Positions 62,245 to 64,000 of a DNA stretch of 64,000 bases are shown here, in pieces (within the stretch, counting starts at the first letter, position 1; each line of letters opens with the position of its first letter). Location: assembly GCF_029227915.1 (NCBI RefSeq), contig NC_079882.1, positions 9,236,001 to 9,300,000 on the forward strand, in the 5' to 3' direction. The position numbers and the translations under genes were made by a program. The notes beneath the pieces are model-generated. The model did no database searches. It was not told the origin of the DNA and was given only the letters and a program-made list of their open reading frames with translations. This DNA comes from Hydractinia symbiolongicarpus. Lineage: Eukaryota; Cnidaria; Hydrozoa; Anthoathecata; Hydractiniidae.

Positions 62245-62689
62245 CGCGGAGTATGGCCTCTGTACGCGATGTTGATCAAGTTACAGATAACAAAACTCAA
62301 ACTTCTTTGCGTACCCTTCTCTAAGAAAGTATTATGAAGGACTCAGAATCATTGAAACGCTAAGTTTCAGAGCTGGGGGAATTCGAAACTCTCTTCTATA
62401 ACTGTCTGTCTGACAACTCCTTTAAGACAACAACAAGAAATGCTTAGAGTTGTCTTTAGCATTCCGGCTCTGTTTCGAAATACCGCTACATGAACTTGTT
62501 GTATCGGAAAAACTACAGATGAAAATTTGCCTCCAGATGTCCATAAATTTAGATCATGTTAAGAACATTTCGGGCTTTGTAAGTACAAGGAATTACTGAA
62601 CATCATGACCGTGTCGGGACTGTTCGGACTTCGTAGACTCCCTTTTCCCAGTTCATAAAATCATCCGTTGCAGTTTTCCATCAGAAAAT
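62245..62689. other. Unassigned segment with decayed ORF traces
   Basis: A 23-codon ORF from ATG at about 62253 (MASVRDVDQVTDNKTQTSLR) continues past a stop with further protein-like stretches (SELGEFETLFYNCLSDNSFK) broken by stops. Unidentified; may be a decayed gene or TE remnant. Confidence 0.3.
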
Positions 62690-62950
62690 GGTGTAGTGGT
62701 AGCGCATTCGACTTGTAATCATAAGGTTTCAGCTTCGAGTCCCCACTTAGGCGCACTTTAAATGCAGTGTTGTAAGCTCACCGCTAACCAGCTTGTGTGC
62801 CAGCCAAGCAAGTTAGAGCAATGCTATACGTATCTCTTGCGGTAATGTAACATAGTTACATTTTGAGGGGAGGAAGAGCCAACCGTTAGGATGGAATCTC
62901 CAAGGACGTTAAAACTTCCCGTTACTTACTTACTTACTCACTTACTTACT
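62690..62950 (+). mobile_element. tRNA-derived SINE (type C), plus strand
   Basis: tggtgtagtggtagcgcatt (A box), gacttgtaatcataaggttt, cagcttcgagtcccc (B box), body with gagcaatgctatacgtatct, ggatggaatctccaaggacg, and a (ttac)n tail near 62921-62950. Same family as 27192-27475, without the long G-run (only aggggagg here). Confidence 0.85.
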
Positions 62951-63267
62951 AGAAGTTTGCATCGTGCATTCTTTAGACAAGTCAGGTCTTAAAAAGCACG
63001 TCCTCTCTAAGCATTCCCGAGTTTTTAGAGAAGTTAATAGCTTACAAGTTTAACCTTGCTTTTGTAGCAGTGCCCAGAATGGTCAAAGTTTTCTATTTCT
63101 TTTCGCGTTGCACTAAAATTCTCTTTTAAAATTTAAAAGTCGCAAATTAAGGGGAAAGTTAAGAACAATCTAAGAACATTTTGATATTTCAAATCGGAAA
63201 AGTTAAGAACATTTGATGAAGGATTCCTGCACGTTGAGCGTTCTTATGAGAAAAAGACGTTTGATAT

Positions 63268-63627
63268 CTGGGGCGGCGATAACATGCTCGTATAGCCATT
63301 CTGGTCTCAAAAAGATACAAAATGCCCTGGGATCAAGGTTGATAAAATGGACACCTGGGACGGCGATGTTCGTATCGCTGTCCCCGTGTCAAAAAGATAC
63401 TAAATAATCTAGGGTCGAGCTTGTGTGTGGCTTTATTTAACAAATAGTGCATGAAATGGGGAATAAGTGATGTGGAATGGGTTTCGATCTCACCTTCGTT
63501 CCCAGGAATCTTTGGTATTCTGTTGATTCTCATTTACAAACATCCTCGTCCCAAGGGTTTGTTGCCTGATGTCAAAGACACTAGCAGTCCGCCTCCATGT
63601 CAAAAAGCCCCTGGGAACGAGGTTGCC
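63268..63627. repeat. Cluster of degenerate foldback-repeat copies
   Basis: At least three diverged copies of the 13543-13652 family: ggcggcgataacatgctcgt to caaggttg (63272-63342), ggacggcgatgttcgtatcg to gtcgagcttg (63358-63422), and cctcgtcccaagggtttgtt to ccctgggaacgaggttg (63543-63627). Arms are no longer perfect, so these are older insertions. Confidence 0.7.
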
Positions 63628-64000
63628 TAAATCCAGAAAGTGGTAAGGAATAAAATCATCATGATTATGTGAAAACGTTAAAGCTAATCATTTTCCATAA
63701 TCCGCTTAACGATACTAGGATATCTTTTGCGGTCTTTTTTCCGAATTAAAAAGAAAAAAAACTGGGAACGAGGGGGTGTGTTGAGCTAAATACGGTATAG
63801 CTTTTTTTTGTTTCTCGAAGAAACATTTTTGTTTCTGCACCAAGATTAAATATATTCTCTACAGATATTTTATTGAGCTTTCACAACGTTTCAAACCGCG
63901 TAATTTAGAAGTAAAATATTCGCTCACTTTCGGTATGACGTTTGTTTCATGTTGAATAGTGAAACCTGTTTATTGTGGCAAACAAAACTGTGTGGGGGCA
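63628..64000. other. Window end, nothing recognised
   Basis: AT-rich sequence with one more partial foldback motif (gggaacgag at 63764). No coding feature. Confidence 0.5.

Noticed and set aside
62690-62770. tRNA gene with A and B boxes
   Set aside because: The acceptor stem does not close and a SINE body with TTAC tail follows; a second copy is at 27192-27475.

Overview
This is a eukaryotic, AT-rich window with spliced protein-coding genes (GT-AG introns, often under 500 bp) and many small transposable elements. The gene set is animal: an LRRK1-type Roc-COR kinase, Gemin8, CstF-77 (CSTF3), a PX-PH phospholipase D and the DREAM/MuvB subunit LIN54. The high AT content, the short conserved-phase introns, an intronless family-A GPCR and the foldback repeat whose translation gives 'LVPRASCIF' point to a non-bilaterian animal, most likely a cnidarian. 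That assignment is an inference; no marker gene settles it.

Layout. 1-4814 (+): 3' half of an LRRK1-like gene (kinase and C-terminal propeller; the LRR-Roc-COR part lies before the window). 6680-9243 (+): Gemin8, three coding exons. 11023-11943 (-): intronless rhodopsin-like GPCR. 12475-13076: TA-flanked MITE. 13224-13475 (-): small secreted cysteine-rich protein. 13543-13652: perfect foldback element with 9-bp target duplication. 14541-14902: 30-bp minisatellite. 17974-19302 (+): intronless MFS-like transporter. 24864-33678 (+): complete CSTF3, 24 coding exons, about 695 aa. 35008-37035: a short hAT-type transposon. 37907-45112 (-): complete phospholipase D, 26 coding exons, 977 aa. 46191 to about 57520 (-): LIN54, 14 coding exons, 5' end unresolved. 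57557-64000: no gene found; MITE, tRNA-derived SINE and foldback-repeat copies.

The exon models of LRRK1, Gemin8, CSTF3 and PLD were built by hand. In each, splice phases match across every junction and the exon lengths add up to whole codons. The genes are ordinary housekeeping or signalling genes (snRNP assembly, mRNA 3'-end processing, phosphatidic-acid signalling, cell-cycle gene repression) with no sign that they work as one unit.

The most notable observation: the hAT element at 35008-37035 carries inside its terminal repeats a roughly 97% identical, 239-bp copy of the last coding exon and 3' UTR of the phospholipase D gene lying about 0.9 kb away. The copy is joined in frame to transposase-derived sequence, and a plausible splice acceptor in the right phase sits directly before it, so it could also act as an alternative PLD terminal exon. 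Other mobile DNA includes an internally deleted piggyBac element, LINE and Harbinger remnants, several MITEs with recognisable target duplications, and three tRNA-derived SINE types.
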